Below, one piece after another: positions 6,146 through 9,514 of a stretch of 9,514 nt of DNA; within the stretch, counting starts at the first letter, position 1; the number at the start of each line of letters is the position of its first letter. The stretch is from an uncultured Lachnospiraceae bacterium. GTDB lineage: Bacteria > Bacillota_A > Clostridia > Lachnospirales > Lachnospiraceae. The stretch spans positions 1 to 9,514 of the forward strand of contig CAJUMT010000135.1 of the NCBI GenBank assembly GCA_910587495.1, written 5' to 3'. Made by a program: the position numbers and the translations under genes. The notes beneath the pieces are model-generated. The model did not search any database. It was not told where the DNA came from and was given only the letters and a program-made list of their open reading frames with translations.

Positions 6146-7210
6146 TTAGTTACTGTCATTTAAATAATTACAAATGTTTTCAATAGTCATTTCTTTTTCA
6201 GGAATATGCTGTTTAACATCTTCCATTATATCCTTTGCGAGAATAAATTCATTTTCTCCGGCTAAATATATTATATTATCCGGGCGTGGAACCATGCCTG
6301 TTGGTCCTGCTCCAAAGAAGTAGTAACATATAATAATTATATCTTTCTTCCCATCATTATTTATATCCCGAAAAGCAACTGCGCCAACACTGTCAAAAGA
6401 ACCTATACGGTCACTTTTTCCTGTTGTATTATTTTTTTCCCTATATCGATAAGGAAATCTATATGCTATCTGGTCATCTCTAAGTAAGAAAAATGATGCA
6501 TATTCTCTCGGATCAACATTATACGTTGGCTTACACGACACAAATTTAACTTCTCCCCAATCATCCAATGTAACGTCAAATGACTGCTCCGGTATCATGT
6601 ACTTATTTATATATTCCATTGAATTACTATCAATATCCAATTTCCCATCATTCTCATCTGATTCCATATCGTCCTGGCTCTCCGGTTCGCCTGCATAAAC
6701 TGTCTGTGGGTTTATCTCTTCCTGATTTTCCGATTCGCTTTCATAAACTGATTGTGAAGTTATCCCCTCAATTTCATTTATATCCCCGGTTTCTGTATAT
6801 TCTTCTTTATCTGTTAATTGTTTTATCTCTTTTCTTCCATCAAAGTATAGAACAATCTGCTCATCGAACTGTTCATCCCCAGACAGGATAACTTCGACAT
6901 AATCCCCATGCCATGTAACCTCCCATATACTGCTGCGTATGCTTCCACCATCATCCCGCAGCTCAAAGTCTGCTTTGGATATTCTGCTTTTGCCCTCGTA
7001 AAGAACCAACCTGCCAGAAGCTGAACCAAACGGGAAATCAGCCTCTCCAACAGCCTGTAAAACAAGTTCATAAGTTCCATCCGGTGAAACAGACGTGTCT
7101 GCGTTTGTGATTTTGTAATCTGACACATAGACAAAACTCCCCCAAAACACAGCGATTATAATAAAGGTAGCAGCCACAAAGCCTAATATAAATTTGAGTG
7201 TCTTTTTCAT
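6146..7210 (-). CDS. Membrane-anchored protein with VCBS/EF-hand-like loop, function unknown
   Basis: A 354-residue protein beginning MKKTLKF with a hydrophobic segment at about 7-29, probably an uncleaved membrane anchor that puts the rest outside the cell. Residues 38-125 form a strand-rich domain starting SVSPDGTYELVLQ. Residues 133-195 are a highly acidic, low-complexity linker containing two 16-residue repeats (149-164 and 165-180). The C-terminal domain (about 205-354) contains AFRDINNDGKKDIIII (279-294). Its DxNxDGxxD loop (Asp282, Asn284, Asp286, Asp290) resembles the calcium loops of VCBS/FG-GAP and dockerin-like proteins. GPTGMVPRPDN (302-312) follows. GGAG lies only 2 bases before the ATG and AAGGG lies further upstream. 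It is the last of three minus-strand genes, 44 bases after the lipoprotein gene. I do not recognise a characterised homolog; calcium binding and surface location are inferred. Confidence 0.85.
   Translation of the reverse strand: MKKTLKFILGFVAATFIIIAVFWGSFVYVSDYKITNADTSVSPDGTYELVLQAVGEADFPFGSASGRLVLYEGKSRISKADFELRDDGGSIRSSIWEVTWHGDYVEVILSGDEQFDEQIVLYFDGRKEIKQLTDKEEYTETGDINEIEGITSQSVYESESENQEEINPQTVYAGEPESQDDMESDENDGKLDIDSNSMEYINKYMIPEQSFDVTLDDWGEVKFVSCKPTYNVDPREYASFFLLRDDQIAYRFPYRYREKNNTTGKSDRIGSFDSVGAVAFRDINNDGKKDIIIICYYFFGAGPTGMVPRPDNIIYLAGENEFILAKDIMEDVKQHIPEKEMTIENICNYLNDSN
6672..6767 (-). repeat. 48-base tandem duplication in the linker of the membrane protein
   Basis: Two adjacent units, 6672-6719 and 6720-6767, match at about 35 of 48 positions and share the blocks TCCTG and CATAAACTG. 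Each encodes 16 residues with the common pattern I-x-x-Q-x-V-Y-x-x-E-x-E-x-Q. The unit length is a multiple of three, so the frame is kept. It is an old in-frame duplication that lengthened the acidic spacer. Confidence 0.85.
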
Positions 7211-7254
7211 TGCTCCATATCCCTTCTTTTTTCAACATCAAGCAATACCCATAA

Positions 7255-8574
7255 TTACTGTCTAACAATCCGGTATTGATATTCCGGTATATTTGAAATC
7301 CCACCATCCAGAATTTTGTTTCCCAAATACTGAAAACTGCCATCTTCTGAAAACCGCACCGTAAGCTCATGCGTTATCACCGCATCGTCACATAAAATCA
7401 TGCTGCATACCGCATCCACAGTTAAAGTAACTGTCCCGTCTTTGTTTTCCCTAATATCCGTAACCTCTGGAAAGGAAGTTCCAAAATAAGTAGGTGCATA
7501 GTTGAAACAACCAAGCCTTGCCCACGCATAAGTCTGTTTTTCTTTGTCAAATGCCGCATATTTCTGTATTTCCTCCGATGTTATTGGAAGATATTCCATA
7601 ATCAGACGCTCAAACTCCTCTTTAGGTATCCCATCCGGATAATTTCCCGAAGGAAACTGCTCCTGATATTTCAATGCATATAAATATTCATACATACCAT
7701 TATAATCCAAATTTTCCATATGGTCTGCATCCCATTCAGAGCATAAAAGATTGTTTCCCTGATAGGCTAATCCAAGCACGCATTTTTCAGACATTTCTCT
7801 GTTTTCTTCTGTAATTGGCTTTACCCGGATGATACAGCTCCCGTCCACTATTTCAGTCACTTCCGGATACTCCGGTACGCATAACTCATAACAGAACCAT
7901 CCTTTCTCCGTAAATTTCCATTCTTTGATTCGGGTATAGGAAATATACGTTATTACAGGCTTATCATCATCGCTCCATGAGTCTTTTGCGGATAAAACAT
8001 ACATATCCTTTCCGTCATAAGAATATTTATATCTCCCGATACCGCCATCCGAATGTACTTCATAAATAATCACTGAGCCGCTGCTGCCTGCTAAGGAAGC
8101 ATTTAAAAATTCTTCCAGTTTCTTGTGATTTTCCATATTAGAATATATTTCTGTTACTGTAACCGGGCATCCGGTGGCTTTCAGTTTTTCCACCATCTGC
8201 TCTATGACTTCATCTGCAATGACAACATTGGACGCACAGCCTTTATCTGCGTTTTTGTATAGCTCCGATATAAGCCCCATCATTTCTTTGCAATCTTCTT
8301 CCGCTTCTTCCCGTTGACGGGCATCTATCGGAAGATCATAGCCTTTTTCCTCTTTATTGCCGTATGGCATAGAGGGATACCCGTAGGGTGTTTCTATTTG
8401 TCTGTCTGTTTCTGTTTCCTCGTCTGTACTTTCTGCATATTCCTCTTGTTCATTTTCTCTGGTTTTGCCAGCATATTCGTTTTTCATATTTCCGTTATTG
8501 TTACAGGCACATAACAAGGTAACACACACCATCACACAAGCCACAAGGATTACCTTCTTCTTTAGCTTCATCAT
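7255..8574 (-). CDS. Putative surface lipoprotein, paralog of the upstream gene (possibly DUF6070 family)
   Basis: A 439-residue protein with a lipoprotein signal peptide: MMKLKKK, a hydrophobic stretch (8-21) and lipobox LCAC with Cys24 as the predicted lipidated residue. An acidic, low-complexity tether follows (about 25-80), then YDLPIDARQREEAEEDC (79-95). The globular part ends in KDGTVTLTVDAVC (378-390) and EDGSFQYLGNKI (410-421). Most of its length aligns by eye with the neighbour at 8582-9514 through shared blocks such as NMEN, FTEKGWF versus LTEKGYF, and DGTVTL versus DGTITL. I associate this architecture with the DUF6070 lipoproteins of Clostridia, from memory and unverified. The start at 8574 or the adjacent ATG at 8571 lies 7 bases after the upstream stop, implying translational coupling; GGGAGG is 14 bases upstream. 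The function is unknown. Confidence 0.88.
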   Translation of the reverse strand: MMKLKKKVILVACVMVCVTLLCACNNNGNMKNEYAGKTRENEQEEYAESTDEETETDRQIETPYGYPSMPYGNKEEKGYDLPIDARQREEAEEDCKEMMGLISELYKNADKGCASNVVIADEVIEQMVEKLKATGCPVTVTEIYSNMENHKKLEEFLNASLAGSSGSVIIYEVHSDGGIGRYKYSYDGKDMYVLSAKDSWSDDDKPVITYISYTRIKEWKFTEKGWFCYELCVPEYPEVTEIVDGSCIIRVKPITEENREMSEKCVLGLAYQGNNLLCSEWDADHMENLDYNGMYEYLYALKYQEQFPSGNYPDGIPKEEFERLIMEYLPITSEEIQKYAAFDKEKQTYAWARLGCFNYAPTYFGTSFPEVTDIRENKDGTVTLTVDAVCSMILCDDAVITHELTVRFSEDGSFQYLGNKILDGGISNIPEYQYRIVRQ

Positions 8575-8581
8575 CCCTTTT

Positions 8582-9514
8582 TCATCTTCCTCCCTTTGGC
8601 ACTTCTAATTCCTTCTGTTCTATCGTATTGGATAAATACCTGAATGTGCCGTCCCCAAATGGCTGTACCACGATTGTATTGGTAAAAGCAAGGTCAGAAT
8701 TGTAATCTGCCCATACCCCATCAACAATAAGCGTAATTGTTCCATCTGCATTTTCTGAATAATCAACGACTTCTCCAAACGGTGGATACGGGCTTGCAAA
8801 TATCATTTCATACTCATAGCTATTGCTATCCTCATCATAGCCGCATTTTTCCCGTAACTGTTCTATTGATACCGGAAAATATGTAGTCATTATTTTTTCG
8901 TATGTGTCCGCAGGTATTCTCCAGTTTTCTGTCCTTAAATTTTCCCCGGTGTATATCCGATATATATCTTCAAACATACAAGGCATCAGAATATCTTCTA
9001 CATTGCTGCTGTCCCAGTTTATCACAAGGACATTGTAATTTACATAGCTTAACCCATATACATATTTAGCGGTTAATTCCCTGCATTTATCAGAAAGCGG
9101 TTTTATTCTCCAATACTGGCGCAGACTGGAATGGGCTATCACATCTTTATATGCATAAATAAAATAACCTTTCTCTGTCAGCTTGATTTCCGCTATATCG
9201 CTGACCAGGGTATTCTTAATCTCCGGTATACCGCCCTCCTGCCAGCCAATCCCTACATAATATGTCTGTAACTCATTGTTCCTATATATAAAAGTGACAG
9301 CTCCGATAAGCCCATCCCGGTTTACATCAAATACAGTCACCATTGCATCACGTTTTTCTAAATATGCAGCATAAAAATCTTCCACTTCCCCATAGTTTTC
9401 CATATTAGTATCTTCTGTAATGCTGACATAGCCCGCCTCTCCAAGAAGTGAAACAACCTTCCGGCACTGCTCTCTTGTGAATCCTTTGATATTGGAACCA
9501 TAAGAAGATTCGCA
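8582..9514 (-). CDS. Paralogous putative surface protein (partial, N-terminus beyond right edge)
   Basis: The frame is open from the right edge to a TGA at 8582-8584, giving 310 visible residues. The ATG at 9403 is not the start: the 37 codons upstream are in frame without a stop (beginning CESSYGSNIKGFTREQCRK) and read into a region matching the paralog at 7255-8574. Visible blocks are NMENYGEVEDF (37-47), an EF-hand-like VFDVNRDGLIG (61-71), LTEKGYFIYAYKD, a YGLSYVNYNVLVINWD segment, PFGEVVDYSENADGTITL and DGTFRYLSNTI near the C-terminus. By analogy with the paralog, a signal peptide and lipobox probably lie beyond the edge. It is the first visible gene of the three-gene minus-strand run. 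No enzymatic motif is recognised; DUF6070 membership is a guess from memory. Confidence 0.85.
   Translation of the reverse strand, partial: CESSYGSNIKGFTREQCRKVVSLLGEAGYVSITEDTNMENYGEVEDFYAAYLEKRDAMVTVFDVNRDGLIGAVTFIYRNNELQTYYVGIGWQEGGIPEIKNTLVSDIAEIKLTEKGYFIYAYKDVIAHSSLRQYWRIKPLSDKCRELTAKYVYGLSYVNYNVLVINWDSSNVEDILMPCMFEDIYRIYTGENLRTENWRIPADTYEKIMTTYFPVSIEQLREKCGYDEDSNSYEYEMIFASPYPPFGEVVDYSENADGTITLIVDGVWADYNSDLAFTNTIVVQPFGDGTFRYLSNTIEQKELEVPKGGR

Noticed and set aside
6823..7134. Minus-strand open frame of 103 codons, with another at 7068-7370
   Set aside because: Both overlap well-supported surface-protein genes in a different frame and have no recognisable start signal or domain.
7950..7960. 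Copy of TATTACAGGC, as in the second blaI operator
   Set aside because: Only one arm is present and it lies inside the lipoprotein coding region; no dyad is formed.
9401..9403. ATG as the start of the right-edge gene
   Set aside because: The upstream 37 codons are open, read sensibly, and the paralog aligns across this point, so the gene continues beyond the window.

Overview
The window reads as chromosomal DNA of a Gram-positive, low-to-mid GC Clostridia, most likely a Lachnospiraceae-type gut Firmicute. This is inferred from the sigma-A promoters, strong AGGAGG ribosome sites, a Gram-positive BlaR1/BlaI pair, lipoproteins of a kind I associate with this family, and the gene order ruvA-ruvB-zapA-U32. 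No genus can be assigned from the sequence alone. Coding density is high: no gap exceeds about 155 bases, and I see no rRNA, tRNA, CRISPR array, insertion sequence or phage gene.

Left part (1-3700, minus strand): a housekeeping operon transcribed right to left. Its order is ruvA, ruvB (Holliday-junction branch migration motor), zapA (FtsZ-ring stabiliser, with an unusually long coiled-coil tail), and a large U32 family protein with the Cys cluster of RNA-hydroxylation enzymes, which runs off the left edge. A probable extended -10 promoter for ruvA lies at 3695-3723.

Middle (3760-6045, plus strand): a two-gene unit diverging from ruvA. blaI encodes a BlaI/MecI winged-helix repressor and blaR1 a BlaR1/MecR1 sensor-protease with intact zinc-protease and penicillin-binding motifs. 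Transcription starts from a promoter matching the sigma-A consensus perfectly (TTGACA, 17 bp, TATAAT). Its -10 box sits exactly inside an 18-bp inverted repeat, and a second dyad follows immediately, so the pair is very probably autorepressed and induced by beta-lactams. No beta-lactamase or resistance PBP gene is present in the window, so the effector target is unknown. The repressor also lacks the Asn-Phe cleavage pair of the staphylococcal proteins. A strong hairpin at 6078-6139 separates this unit from the convergent genes on the right.

Right part (6146-9514, minus strand): three closely spaced genes for putative cell-surface proteins. Two are tandem paralogs: one cut by the right edge, the other a complete lipoprotein. 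The third is a membrane-anchored protein with a C-terminal DxNxDGxxD calcium-type loop and a 48-base tandem duplication in its acidic linker. Their function is unknown. The tight spacing (7 and 44 bases) suggests one operon with a promoter beyond the right edge.

The candidates for something new are the BlaI-BlaR1 pair without a visible effector gene (with its operator layout and altered repressor cleavage site) and the uncharacterised lipoprotein cluster. Neither can be called a new system on this evidence.
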